From Streptomyces spongiicola (lineage in GTDB: Bacteria; Actinomycetota; Actinomycetes; Streptomycetales; Streptomycetaceae): a DNA stretch of 64,000 nt. Below, piece by piece: positions 53,683 to 62,324 of the stretch (its first letter is position 1; the number at the start of each line of letters is the position of its first letter). Location of the stretch: NCBI RefSeq assembly GCF_003122365.1, contig NZ_CP029254.1, forward strand, positions 1,054,001 through 1,118,000, given 5' to 3'. Under the pieces are notes generated by a model. That model did not search any database. It was given only the letters and a program-made list of their open reading frames with translations, and was not told where the DNA came from. Made by a program: the position numbers and the translations under genes.

Positions 53683-54117
53683 ATGACCGAGCCCTGGCCA
53701 CCGGCGGCGGCCGGTGTCCTCCGCCTCCCCTCAGGACGGCTGGTGCGGGGACGCGGCCTGCGCTGTCCGCCGCCGGACGGGCCCGTTCCCACGTACGCGC
53801 TGTATCTGCTGGACCGGCCGCCTCCCGACGTTCCCTGGGATGCCGAGTGGCTGCGCTGGCCCGACTTCCGGCTCCCCCGCGACCGGGACCGCGCGCACGC
53901 CGCCCTGCGGGAGGTCCGGGCGCGCGCGGCCACGGAGCGGGTGGAAGTCGCCTGCGGGGGCGGGCGCGGCCGTACCGGAACGGCCCTCGCGTGCCTCGCC
54001 GTCCTCGACGGCGTACCGGCCGCCGAGGCGGTGGCCTTCGTCCGGCGCCACTACGACCGCCGTGCGGTCGAAACCCCCTGGCAGCGCCGGTACGTTCGCC
54101 GCTTCCCGCTTCCGTGA
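53683..54117 (+). CDS. protein-tyrosine phosphatase-like protein
   Basis: The 144-residue protein has the phosphatase loop VACGGGRGRTGTALACLAVLDG, a C-x5-R motif with a following Thr (CGGGRGRT), and an upstream helix ALREVRARAATE. A general-acid Asp could be in WPDFRLPRDR. This is the size and layout of small cysteine-based PTPs. ATG 53683 follows GGAGG. The protein may dephosphorylate Tyr residues in the cytosol; no partner kinase gene is adjacent. Confidence 0.8.
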   Translation: MTEPWPPAAAGVLRLPSGRLVRGRGLRCPPPDGPVPTYALYLLDRPPPDVPWDAEWLRWPDFRLPRDRDRAHAALREVRARAATERVEVACGGGRGRTGTALACLAVLDGVPAAEAVAFVRRHYDRRAVETPWQRRYVRRFPLP

Positions 54118-54401
54118 GCCCGGCTCGGGGAGGGTGACGAAGCCCGGCCTGTGCCCCGCCCGGCCGAGAGCGGCCGCCGGGCGTGGAGGCTCAACGGGGC
54201 TTGAGAGAGACGACTCGAGGGACTTCAGGGGCTCGAGGAGCTTGATGAGGCGAGGGGCTTGAGGGGCGAGGGGATCCGCCCGGCACAGGACGCGCGGTCC
54301 GGATACCCCGGCCCGGTCCCCCATCCGGGTGGCGGCACCGGGTCCGCTCCACCGGCCGGAGCCCGAAGCACCACGCTGGAGCGGACCTGAAGGAGAGTCG
54401 C

Positions 54402-54599
54402 ATGGTGCCGAAGCCTCCGTCGTGCCCGCAGTGCCCTTCCCGCCCGCAGCTGTGGAAGGACACCACCCGCACCGCCCCCGGCCACGAGGACCGGTGGCGC
54501 TGGTACTGCACGCACTGTGCGAGGCGCTGGGCCCCCACGCCGGAACACCGGCTCAAGTTCACGGTCTTCCCTCCCGCACCGCAGCACCCCCCGCGATGA
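54402..54599 (+). CDS. small zinc-ribbon protein
   Basis: The 65-residue protein has CPQCPSRPQLWKD and CTHCARRWAPTPEHR, two CxxC knuckles 30 residues apart, the pattern of a zinc ribbon. GGAG sits well before the ATG. Codon use is high-GC. Function is unknown; small ribbons of this type may bind nucleic acid or other proteins. It is the last chromosomal gene before the mobile region. Confidence 0.65.
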   Translation: MVPKPPSCPQCPSRPQLWKDTTRTAPGHEDRWRWYCTHCARRWAPTPEHRLKFTVFPPAPQHPPR

Positions 54600-54827
54600 C
54601 CGCTCACCGCTCACCGGTCGCCCACCGCCCGGTGTGCTCGACAGCACGCCCGACGACCCGCTCCCGGAGGGCGGATCACTGCTGGAGAGCGGCCTTGAAC
54701 CCCGCGATCAGCAGGCCGAGGACCAGGTCCGACCACCCCGGCCGCGAGCACGACGCACCGGCACCCCGGCCCTGAACGCCGCCACGACCGCCCGGCCGAC
54801 CTACCCGGCACATCACCTCCCCGGGCC
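54600..54827. other. 228-bp region left of the repeat, no gene recognised
   Basis: Only short shadow frames are present. It may contain remnants of an earlier integrative element, since the repeat that follows starts with an integrase 3' end. Confidence 0.4.
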
Positions 54828-54972
54828 GCGGCCCGACCGTGGGTGAACGCCCGCATCGGTATCAGGAGTAGATGCCAGGAGTAGACGTCAAAGGCCCCCA
54901 GCCATGATCGGTTGGGGGCCTTGGCACTGGTGGGCGCGGACGGTTTCGAACCGCCGACATCTGCTTTGTAAG
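54828..54972. repeat. left copy of a 145-bp direct repeat (integrase tail + terminator + tRNA 3' half), att-like
   Basis: Compared with 63053-63197, this copy is the same for 145 bases with six mismatches, all in 54877-54892. It contains the last six codons of the integrase, the tRNA terminator hairpin and the 3' half of tRNA-Val. It marks the left border of the element. Confidence 0.9.
54928..54972 (-). pseudogene. tRNA-Val(TAC) 3' fragment
   Basis: 45 bases are identical to the 3' half of the intact gene at 63153-63227, including CCA, the acceptor strand, T arm and part of the anticodon arm. The 5' half is missing; foreign sequence follows at 54973. It is the duplicated target half left by integration. 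Confidence 0.9.
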
Positions 54973-55001
54973 CCTGGCGCCGATCTCCGACCGGCCGTTC
55001 C

Positions 55002-56968
55002 CCTGAGTTCCGCAGTTGGTAGGCATGCGGATGAGTCGAAAACAGAGATTGAGCTGCGGAAACGTCGGGATGGCGCCCGTGCGGGCGTGTGCCCACGTGG
55101 GCACGTTATGGCTGGTCAGGCCGGGTCTGCGGCGGTGATCCGTGGCGGCGGTTTGATGCCGCAGGCGCGGTAGAGGGCGGCCTGCTGGCTGGTGAGCGGG
55201 GTGGTCTGGGTGATCTGTCCGGCGTCGCCGGTGAGGGTGACCTCGTGCACGCGGCCGAGTTCGGTGCTGATCCGGTTCCAGGTCTGTCCGGTGCGGCGTT
55301 CGGCGACGCGGATCAGCAGCAGTGCGAGCCAGCACAGCAGCACGTGGGCGCGGATGCGGTGTTCGAGACGGTGAAAGACCGGTCGTAGTTCCAGCACCGT
55401 TTTCAGATCACGAAATCCGCGCTCGGCTTCCAGGAGAGCCTTGTAGCCGACCGCGATCTCCTCGGCACTCAGGTGCGGATCGGAGCTGGTCAGCAGGTAC
55501 TTGCCGTCGAGACGCTCCTCGGCCTTGACCTTGGCGCGGTCGATGGCCAGCCGTCCGTTCTTCGACGTTCTCAACCACCGCTTCAGGGTGGGGTGTTCGA
55601 TCAGCGCGCACTCGGCGCGCACGTGGGCGGCCTCCGCCCGCTCCCGCGCCTTGGCTGTGGTCGCGCGCTTGGCGTCACGTTCACGCTGGGACCGGATCCG
55701 CTCCAGTTCGGCCTCGATCCGCTTGATGGCCTCCTCGCGATGGCGACGGTCGCGTTCCTCCTGGGCAGGGTTGTGGCAGATGACGAAGCGCCGGCCCGGG
55801 GCCTGGTCGAGCTTGACTTCCTTGACGCGCAGGTTGTCGCGGACGCTCTGGTAGCGGCCCTGCCGGGCGAGCGCGGCCTCGGCCAGGTCGCCTCCGTCAC
55901 GCATGCGCATCCCGGCGATGTAGTGGCCGCCGGCGCGGGTGAGGTAGGCGAGATTGTCCGCGGAGGAGAAGCCGCGGTCGACCACGGTGATCACGCGGCC
56001 CAGCTTCCAGTCGCGCATGTCGTCCTTGACCTGCGGCAGGATCGCCTGGTCGCTGGTGCCGCCGGGCCAGCACCAACACCGGACCGGGACGCCCTCTTTG
56101 GTGACAGCCAGTCCGATGGTGATCTGCGGCAGGTCGTCGCGGTGGTCCTTGCTCTTGCCGTAGGCGCGGAACGGGGTCTCGCCCTCGTCGGGTTCGTCGC
56201 GTTCGAAGTAGGTATTGGTGGTGTCGAAGAACAGCAGGTCGACTTCGAGGTTGAGGAGGTTGGCGACCGCGAAGAACACCGCTTCCTGCACTTCAGCCTG
56301 GGCGTCGGCCTCCACCAGCAGGTCCATGGCCCGGTATGCCTGGTTCTCGTCCATGGCCTCCAGGCCGGGTATCACCGCGTCGCGGCCGGCCCACTCGGCC
56401 GCCGACAGCTTGGAGGCCGGGGCGATGGCACGGTTGGCGGCCAGTGCGAACAGCACGCGCTCGACGTCGGTGCGGAACCGGCGCGCGCCGAGGATCTTCT
56501 TCAGGGCGGCGTCGATCTCCAACTGCCGCCACAGGCCCTGCAGAAGCCAGACCGCCCCGAGCGGGCGCGAGCCGGTCACCTGCAGGCCGCCGCCGGCCGC
56601 CGGAGCGGCCGCGTCAGCGCCGTCCTCGCCCAGGTAGCGGTTGATCGAGGCGACCAGACGGCGCAGGCCGTCGGTGTCGAGCTGGTCCTCGCGGCCGAAA
56701 TTGTGCACCACCTCGGCCTGCGTAGTGCCGCCCACCCGCCGGTTGTGCGCGAGCTGAACATAGCGAACCGTCGTGCCGTTCTTGTTCTTCCGCTGGGTGG
56801 TCCGCAAGTACATGCCCACAGCATCAACGATCACAGCAAGAAGATCAATACCTCATGGACTAGGCGTGTGCCCACGCGATTCACGCGACGCGCATGCACC
56901 GAAACACCGTGACCTGCGCAGACACTGATCGACAGACCCGTATGTGCCTACGAACTGCGGAACTCAGG
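55002..56968 (-). mobile_element. IS1634-family insertion sequence, copy A (1967 bp)
   Basis: Terminal inverted repeats CCTGAGTTCCGCAGTT-N-GTAGGCA lie at 55002 and, reversed, ending at 56968. One transposase gene fills it. No target duplication is visible at the borders, suggesting later rearrangement. A GTGCCCACGTGGGCAC palindrome at 55089-55104 follows the transposase stop. Confidence 0.92.
55116..56834 (-). CDS. IS1634 family DDE transposase, copy A
   Basis: The 572-residue enzyme moves the IS by a DDE reaction. Candidate catalytic residues are the Asp in LLFFDTTNTYFE, the Asp in VITVVDRGFSS and the Glu in KALLEAERGFRDLKT (the YREK-like region of the IS4/IS1634 group). The full length looks intact. 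Its translation is identical to copy B at 58566-60284, so recent transposition or gene conversion is likely. A large antisense frame on the other strand is a shadow. Family by recalled similarity. Confidence 0.92.
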   Translation of the reverse strand: MIVDAVGMYLRTTQRKNKNGTTVRYVQLAHNRRVGGTTQAEVVHNFGREDQLDTDGLRRLVASINRYLGEDGADAAAPAAGGGLQVTGSRPLGAVWLLQGLWRQLEIDAALKKILGARRFRTDVERVLFALAANRAIAPASKLSAAEWAGRDAVIPGLEAMDENQAYRAMDLLVEADAQAEVQEAVFFAVANLLNLEVDLLFFDTTNTYFERDEPDEGETPFRAYGKSKDHRDDLPQITIGLAVTKEGVPVRCWCWPGGTSDQAILPQVKDDMRDWKLGRVITVVDRGFSSADNLAYLTRAGGHYIAGMRMRDGGDLAEAALARQGRYQSVRDNLRVKEVKLDQAPGRRFVICHNPAQEERDRRHREEAIKRIEAELERIRSQRERDAKRATTAKARERAEAAHVRAECALIEHPTLKRWLRTSKNGRLAIDRAKVKAEERLDGKYLLTSSDPHLSAEEIAVGYKALLEAERGFRDLKTVLELRPVFHRLEHRIRAHVLLCWLALLLIRVAERRTGQTWNRISTELGRVHEVTLTGDAGQITQTTPLTSQQAALYRACGIKPPPRITAADPA

Positions 56969-57096
56969 GGGATGGTGACGGCGGCTGCGGGGATGCCTTC
57001 GGGGGCGAGATTGAAGAGCCGGCTGAGTTCGCTCTTGCCGAGCTGGCAGGTGATGTAGACCGTGCGGACTTCGGTCTGCTGGGTGGCGGTGGACAT
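56969..57096 (-). pseudogene. N-terminal 43 residues of an unknown gene cut by IS copy A
   Basis: Starting from ATG 57096 the frame reads MSTATQQTEVRTVYITCQLG, then KSELSRLFNLAPEGIP, with normal codon use, until it enters the IS at 56968. The continuation is not found at the other side of the IS, so the rest has been lost. It could be an element gene; I do not recognise it. Confidence 0.55.
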
Positions 57097-57348
57097 GCGG
57101 GGATCTTGACGGCCGCGGCGGGGCCCTGTCGTCGGGTCGGCGGATCGGTGACCAAGTTGAGGCCCGGCGGGGAACCGCAGTGCCCGCGACCCCTCTGGAT
57201 GGCCGGCTCTGTCGCGCCTGGGTCACTAGTCCTCTGACCTGCGACTATGCCCGCATCGAGTCCTTACGGCGACGCTGAGTGATTTCCGGCCTGATCGGTG
57301 TCCCGTTCCCGGTGGACGATTGCAGACTTCTGAACTACTTTAGAAGTC
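57097..57348. other. promoter region of the toxin-antitoxin operon
   Basis: No gene is visible in these bases between the truncated gene and the antitoxin. Sequence near 57320-57345 (CAGACTTCTGAACTACTTTAGAAGTC) holds the imperfect inverted repeat GACTTCTGAA / TTTAGAAGTC, close to the antitoxin start; it is a likely autoregulatory operator. Confidence 0.55.
57323..57348. promoter_or_regulatory. inverted repeat GACTTCT-N-AGAAGTC before the antitoxin start
   Basis: GACTTCT and AGAAGTC flank a central GAACTACTTT, ending directly at the antitoxin ATG. Type II antitoxins commonly bind such palindromes to repress their own operon, so this is the candidate autoregulation site. Confidence 0.55.
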
Positions 57349-57840
57349 ATGACCACCATGCTGGCTGAAGTGAACTTCTCGGAGCTCGTCAAGAGCCCCG
57401 TAGCCACGGTCGCGCGGCTGCAGGACACCCCCCGCAAGGGTCTGCTGCTGCACCGTCGCGGTGACGAGGAAGACCTGTACCTGACGACAGCCGCGCGCGC
57501 CGAGCAGGTCACGGAGGTCGTCGACTCGACCACTCGACTCTTTGTCGCGCTCATGAAAAGCAGCCCCGAGGCGGTGACGATGCTGACCGCAGTGTTCCCT
57601 GAGGCGTTCCCGTGGGTCCGCTTCCTGCCGCAGAAGGCAGTCCAGGAGTTCCTCGTCGAGTTCATGGAGACCGCACGAGCCGCCTCCGATCTCGGTACCG
57701 TTGGGCCGATCGTGCCGCTGATCGCGGCATGGAAGTCGACCGCCGAGGTGTATGCGGACCAGGAACTCTACAGCAAGCTGACCAGTCCGGAGGCGGGCGA
57801 CTTCGGAGAAGTCGAGCCTCCGGAGGTACCTACAGATTGA
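57349..57840 (+). CDS. antitoxin of a type II toxin-antitoxin system (Phd/prevent-host-death-like)
   Basis: The 163-residue protein begins AEVNFSELVKSPVATVARLQDTPRKGLLLHRRGDEEDLYLTTAAR, which resembles a Phd/YefM-type DNA-binding region with its DLYLTTAAR stretch. The C-terminal half (about 65-163) is longer than in most antitoxins and probably binds the toxin. Its stop overlaps the toxin start (TTGA at 57837-57840). A palindrome ends just at its start. It should neutralise the RelE-like toxin and repress the operon. Confidence 0.8.
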   Translation: MTTMLAEVNFSELVKSPVATVARLQDTPRKGLLLHRRGDEEDLYLTTAARAEQVTEVVDSTTRLFVALMKSSPEAVTMLTAVFPEAFPWVRFLPQKAVQEFLVEFMETARAASDLGTVGPIVPLIAAWKSTAEVYADQELYSKLTSPEAGDFGEVEPPEVPTD

Positions 57841-58190
57841 GCAATAAGAGGGGGGACCTCGCCGTCCCGCCGCCCAAGCCGGGCGAATACAAGATCCGCT
57901 TCGGGGCCAGGGATGTAGGGGTGGGGTGGCAGGCCCTCTGTGCCGAAGCCCCTACCAATACCGCCGATGCCTGGTTCACGATGCGGACCGGTCCGGCGCC
58001 TGCGGTGCAGACCAGCCGTCACCATCAGTTGAAGTACGACCTTGCGACTGCGTTCTTCAACGGTAAGGACCGTGATCAGTGGCAGATCGAGGTCACGAGC
58101 GGAGGTCGTGTCTGGTACGTGGTCGAGGAGGAGCGCAAGACTGTGTGGCTCCTGCATGCCGCGGCCAAGCACCCCAAGCGGACTGAGTAA
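57837..58190 (+). CDS. RelE/ParE-like toxin
   Basis: The 117-residue protein starts at TTG, overlapping the antitoxin stop by four bases, with GGAGG ten bases before. Strands EYKIRFGARDVGVGWQALC, HHQLKYDLATAFFNGKDRDQWQIEV and a C-terminal GGRVWYVVEEERKTVWLLHAAAKHPKRTE form the pattern of RelE-superfamily mRNA interferases or ParE toxins (VWYVV...VWLLHA..HPKxT). The basic end may contribute active residues. Lying in a composite structure, it may act in element stabilisation. Confidence 0.8.
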   Translation: MSNKRGDLAVPPPKPGEYKIRFGARDVGVGWQALCAEAPTNTADAWFTMRTGPAPAVQTSRHHQLKYDLATAFFNGKDRDQWQIEVTSGGRVWYVVEEERKTVWLLHAAAKHPKRTE

Positions 58191-58343
58191 CCGGCGAGCG
58201 AGCCCGCCAGCCTCTCGGGTGGCAGGGTCAGGTCGAGCCACAACCGTGCCGGAACAAGCGGTCAACCATGGCCAGTCGGGGCATGTGAGAGGCAGATACC
58301 GGCCGGCAGATGCAGCACGGCGGCAGGTCTACTGACCTGGAAC

Positions 58344-58431
58344 CCTGAGTTCCGCAGTTCGTAGGCACATACGGGTCTGTCGATCAGTGTCTGCGCAGGT
58401 CACGGTGTTTCGGTGCATGCGCGTCGCGTGA
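58344..58431. repeat. 88-bp exact duplicate of the IS1634 outer end
   Basis: Bases 58344-58431 equal 58432-58519 of copy B, starting with CCTGAGTTCCGCAGTTCGTA, except that the junction ends GCGTGA then repeats. It is a solo IS end in direct orientation beside copy B, left by a nested or tandem insertion. Confidence 0.9.
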
Positions 58432-60398
58432 CCTGAGTTCCGCAGTTCGTAGGCACATACGGGTCTGTCGATCAGTGTCTGCGCAGGTCACGGTGTTTCG
58501 GTGCATGCGCGTCGCGTGAATCGCGTGGGCACACGCCTAGTCCATGAGGTATTGATCTTCTTGCTGTGATCGTTGATGCTGTGGGCATGTACTTGCGGAC
58601 CACCCAGCGGAAGAACAAGAACGGCACGACGGTTCGCTATGTTCAGCTCGCGCACAACCGGCGGGTGGGCGGCACTACGCAGGCCGAGGTGGTGCACAAT
58701 TTCGGCCGCGAGGACCAGCTCGACACCGACGGCCTGCGCCGTCTGGTCGCCTCGATCAACCGCTACCTGGGCGAGGACGGCGCTGACGCGGCCGCTCCGG
58801 CGGCCGGCGGCGGCCTGCAGGTGACCGGCTCGCGCCCGCTCGGGGCGGTCTGGCTTCTGCAGGGCCTGTGGCGGCAGTTGGAGATCGACGCCGCCCTGAA
58901 GAAGATCCTCGGCGCGCGCCGGTTCCGCACCGACGTCGAGCGCGTGCTGTTCGCACTGGCCGCCAACCGTGCCATCGCCCCGGCCTCCAAGCTGTCGGCG
59001 GCCGAGTGGGCCGGCCGCGACGCGGTGATACCCGGCCTGGAGGCCATGGACGAGAACCAGGCATACCGGGCCATGGACCTGCTGGTGGAGGCCGACGCCC
59101 AGGCTGAAGTGCAGGAAGCGGTGTTCTTCGCGGTCGCCAACCTCCTCAACCTCGAAGTCGACCTGCTGTTCTTCGACACCACCAATACCTACTTCGAACG
59201 CGACGAACCCGACGAGGGCGAGACCCCGTTCCGCGCCTACGGCAAGAGCAAGGACCACCGCGACGACCTGCCGCAGATCACCATCGGACTGGCTGTCACC
59301 AAAGAGGGCGTCCCGGTCCGGTGTTGGTGCTGGCCCGGCGGCACCAGCGACCAGGCGATCCTGCCGCAGGTCAAGGACGACATGCGCGACTGGAAGCTGG
59401 GCCGCGTGATCACCGTGGTCGACCGCGGCTTCTCCTCCGCGGACAATCTCGCCTACCTCACCCGCGCCGGCGGCCACTACATCGCCGGGATGCGCATGCG
59501 TGACGGAGGCGACCTGGCCGAGGCCGCGCTCGCCCGGCAGGGCCGCTACCAGAGCGTCCGCGACAACCTGCGCGTCAAGGAAGTCAAGCTCGACCAGGCC
59601 CCGGGCCGGCGCTTCGTCATCTGCCACAACCCTGCCCAGGAGGAACGCGACCGTCGCCATCGCGAGGAGGCCATCAAGCGGATCGAGGCCGAACTGGAGC
59701 GGATCCGGTCCCAGCGTGAACGTGACGCCAAGCGCGCGACCACAGCCAAGGCGCGGGAGCGGGCGGAGGCCGCCCACGTGCGCGCCGAGTGCGCGCTGAT
59801 CGAACACCCCACCCTGAAGCGGTGGTTGAGAACGTCGAAGAACGGACGGCTGGCCATCGACCGCGCCAAGGTCAAGGCCGAGGAGCGTCTCGACGGCAAG
59901 TACCTGCTGACCAGCTCCGATCCGCACCTGAGTGCCGAGGAGATCGCGGTCGGCTACAAGGCTCTCCTGGAAGCCGAGCGCGGATTTCGTGATCTGAAAA
60001 CGGTGCTGGAACTACGACCGGTCTTTCACCGTCTCGAACACCGCATCCGCGCCCACGTGCTGCTGTGCTGGCTCGCACTGCTGCTGATCCGCGTCGCCGA
60101 ACGCCGCACCGGACAGACCTGGAACCGGATCAGCACCGAACTCGGCCGCGTGCACGAGGTCACCCTCACCGGCGACGCCGGACAGATCACCCAGACCACC
60201 CCGCTCACCAGCCAGCAGGCCGCCCTCTACCGCGCCTGCGGCATCAAACCGCCGCCACGGATCACCGCCGCAGACCCGGCCTGACCAGCCATAACGTGCC
60301 CACGTGGGCACACGCCCGCACGGGCGCCATCCCGACGTTTCCGCAGCTCAATCCCTGTTTTCGACTCATCCGCATGCCTACCAACTGCGGAACTCAGG
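58432..60398 (+). mobile_element. IS1634-family insertion sequence, copy B (1967 bp)
   Basis: Same length and ends as copy A, in inverted orientation; terminal repeats at 58432 and ending at 60398. The transposase gene is identical in translation. The left end is preceded by a partial copy; the right border is two bases from the CCCGGG that starts the IS1182 element. Confidence 0.93.
58566..60284 (+). CDS. IS1634 family DDE transposase, copy B
   Basis: The 572-residue translation is identical to copy A. The same DDE candidates are present (DTTNTYFE, VVDRGFSS, EAERGFRDLK), and the enzyme is expected to be functional. The GTG start at 58566 lies 134 bases inside the left terminal repeat, and the stop is 114 bases before the right one. 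The helical basic region ERDRRHREEAIKRIEAELERIR (about 351-375) is a coiled coil, perhaps for dimer formation. Confidence 0.93.
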   Translation: MIVDAVGMYLRTTQRKNKNGTTVRYVQLAHNRRVGGTTQAEVVHNFGREDQLDTDGLRRLVASINRYLGEDGADAAAPAAGGGLQVTGSRPLGAVWLLQGLWRQLEIDAALKKILGARRFRTDVERVLFALAANRAIAPASKLSAAEWAGRDAVIPGLEAMDENQAYRAMDLLVEADAQAEVQEAVFFAVANLLNLEVDLLFFDTTNTYFERDEPDEGETPFRAYGKSKDHRDDLPQITIGLAVTKEGVPVRCWCWPGGTSDQAILPQVKDDMRDWKLGRVITVVDRGFSSADNLAYLTRAGGHYIAGMRMRDGGDLAEAALARQGRYQSVRDNLRVKEVKLDQAPGRRFVICHNPAQEERDRRHREEAIKRIEAELERIRSQRERDAKRATTAKARERAEAAHVRAECALIEHPTLKRWLRTSKNGRLAIDRAKVKAEERLDGKYLLTSSDPHLSAEEIAVGYKALLEAERGFRDLKTVLELRPVFHRLEHRIRAHVLLCWLALLLIRVAERRTGQTWNRISTELGRVHEVTLTGDAGQITQTTPLTSQQAALYRACGIKPPPRITAADPA

Positions 60399-60400
60399 AT

Positions 60401-62324
60401 CCCGGGTTCCGCATAATTCGGCGGTCTAGGTGACTGGTGTTAATCGTGTGGGCTCGCGTTGGCTCTTCGATCTGTGCCAGGCTGCCGGGTGTTGGTCGCT
60501 GGGTGTGGGGAGAGGTTGAGCGATGGCGGTGGGCCGGACTCCGATGCAGCCGGGGTTGCTCTCCTCCACGGCGGGTTTCTGCGAGGGTCGGCTGGCGCCG
60601 AACTCGGTCTATGCGGTGCTGCACCGTGAGTGTGGTGCGTTGTTCCCGGATGAGATGTTCGCGGATCTGTTCGCGGAGGACGGTCGCAGGTCGGTGCCGC
60701 CGATGATCGTGGCGGTGGTGATGGTCCTGCAGCGTCTGGAGGGCTTGTCCGATCGTGAGGCGGTCGAGCGGTTCGCGTTCGATGTGCGCTGGAAGTACGC
60801 GGCCGGCGGGCTGGACTTCGATCATCCGGGGTTCGTGCACACCGTGCTGGTGGACATGCGGGCGCGGCTGGCCGCTTCCGCTCGCCCGGACCGGATCTTT
60901 GAGCGGACGGTGGAGGTGGCCGCTCAAGCGGGGCTGGTGGGCCGCAGGCGGGTGCTGGACTCAGCGCCCGTCTATGACGCGGTGGCGACGCAGGACACCA
61001 TCACGCTGATCCGTTCGGCGGTTCGTGGCCTGCTGCGGGCGGCCGATCACGTACTGCGGGCCGCGCTGCGGGCGGTGATCTCCAGCGGGGACGCCTACAC
61101 CAGTGCGGCCAAGCCGGCCATCGACTGGACGGATCCGGCCGAGCGGGAGGCCCTGATCGATTCGCGGGCCCGTGACGGGTTCGCGGTGCTGGCCGTGCTG
61201 GAGGGGCGGGTTCTGGGGCAGGAGGTGGACCAGGCCGCACGCCTGCTGGCCATCGTGCTGGGCCAGGACCTGGAAGAGGACGACGACGGGGTGTTCAGGA
61301 TTGCCCGCAAGGTGGCCCGCGACCGGGTCATCTCCACGGTCGATCCCGAGGCCCGGTACGGGCACAAGACCGTCCGCCGCTCCTTCGACGGTTACAAGGG
61401 TCATGTGGCCGAGGACCCCGACAGCGAGATCGTCACCGCGACCGCGGTCACCGCGGGCAACGTCGGCGACGCCGAACCCGCCGCCGAGCTGCTCGACGAC
61501 ATCCTCCACCCGGCCACCCCGGCCGAGCAGGCCGAGCAGGCCGAGCAGGCCGAGGTCTATGGTGACGCCGCCTACGGGACCGGGCCGCTGCTGGCCGAGC
61601 TGGCCGATGCCGGCATCGAGGTGATGGTCAAGGTGCAGGCGGCCAACGCGCCGGGCGGGCGGTTCTCCAAGGACGCCTTCAGCATCGACCTGGAAGCGGG
61701 GCAGGTCACCTGCCCGAACCAGGTGACCGCCGTGATCCGCTCGCACCGCGACGGCGGCGGGGCGGCCCGCTTCCGGGCCGCCTGCGCCACCTGCCCGCTC
61801 GCAGCCCACTGCACCACGGCCAAGGACGGCCGCGTGATCAGCATCGGCCCGCACGAGGAACACCTGGCCCGGGGCCGCGCGCGCAGCGCCGACCCGGCCT
61901 GGCTGGCCGCCTACCGGGCCACCCGGCCCAAGGTCGAACGCAAGATCGCCCACCTGATGCGGCGACGGCACGGCGGACGCCGCGCCCGCATGCGCGGCCG
62001 GGCCAAGATCGCCGCCGATTTCTCCCTGCTGGCCGCCGCCGTCAACATCGCCCGGCTCGGCGCGCTCGGAGTCACGTCCACAGCCGGTGGAAACTGGGCG
62101 ATCGCGGCCGGCTGACCACCCGGAAGGGGCTCAGAGGCACGCGAGCGACTCGACCGCGGTCGCATCACCCCCTCAACAGCCATCAGGCCGGACACGAACC
62201 GTCCACAAGTCGCCCTGCCACCAGCCGCCGACACGATCCTGACACCCTCCATGGCGAACCGGCACGCTCAGGAAGACCCGCTTAACACCAGTCACCTAGA
62301 GAGCCGAATTATGCGGAACCCGGG
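60401..62324 (+). mobile_element. IS1182-family insertion sequence
   Basis: The ends are GGGTTCCGCATAATTCGGC (60404) and its reverse (ending 62321), extending to TCTAGGTGACTGGTGTTAA with few mismatches, about 39 bp. CCCGGG at both outer ends may be target duplication or part of the repeat. It abuts IS1634 copy B. The single transposase gene is intact. Confidence 0.9.
60523..62115 (+). CDS. IS1182 family transposase
   Basis: The 530-residue enzyme has an N-terminal domain with SVPPMIVAVVMVLQRLEGLSDREAVERF, a DDE core with RRRVLDSAPVYDAVATQDT, YGHKTVRRSFDGYKGHVAEDPDSEIVTATAVTAGNVGD and VYGDAAYGTG, and a C-terminal RKIAHLMRRRHGGRRARMRG. Cysteine pairs CATCPLAAHC and the RARMRG stretch fit IS1182. 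A small Gln/Ala/Glu repeat (EQAEQAEQAE) occurs near residue 340. Likely functional. Start ATG 60523 has GAGAGG before it. Confidence 0.93.
   Translation: MAVGRTPMQPGLLSSTAGFCEGRLAPNSVYAVLHRECGALFPDEMFADLFAEDGRRSVPPMIVAVVMVLQRLEGLSDREAVERFAFDVRWKYAAGGLDFDHPGFVHTVLVDMRARLAASARPDRIFERTVEVAAQAGLVGRRRVLDSAPVYDAVATQDTITLIRSAVRGLLRAADHVLRAALRAVISSGDAYTSAAKPAIDWTDPAEREALIDSRARDGFAVLAVLEGRVLGQEVDQAARLLAIVLGQDLEEDDDGVFRIARKVARDRVISTVDPEARYGHKTVRRSFDGYKGHVAEDPDSEIVTATAVTAGNVGDAEPAAELLDDILHPATPAEQAEQAEQAEVYGDAAYGTGPLLAELADAGIEVMVKVQAANAPGGRFSKDAFSIDLEAGQVTCPNQVTAVIRSHRDGGGAARFRAACATCPLAAHCTTAKDGRVISIGPHEEHLARGRARSADPAWLAAYRATRPKVERKIAHLMRRRHGGRRARMRGRAKIAADFSLLAAAVNIARLGALGVTSTAGGNWAIAAG

Larger units (their letters stand above)
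55002..60398. mobile_element. composite-transposon-like structure: two inverted IS1634 copies around a toxin-antitoxin pair
   Basis: Two IS1634 copies lie in opposite orientation, with transposase genes pointing away from each other, 1463 bp apart. The segment between holds a truncated gene, a TA operon and an 88-bp IS-end duplicate. Outer-end flanks share no obvious target duplication, so mobility of the whole is not proved. Confidence 0.6.

Noticed and set aside
55473-56912. 479-residue frame antisense to the IS1634 transposase (also in copy B at 58488-59927)
   Set aside because: A shadow of the transposase gene in high-GC DNA; it exists in both copies only because the IS copies are identical.
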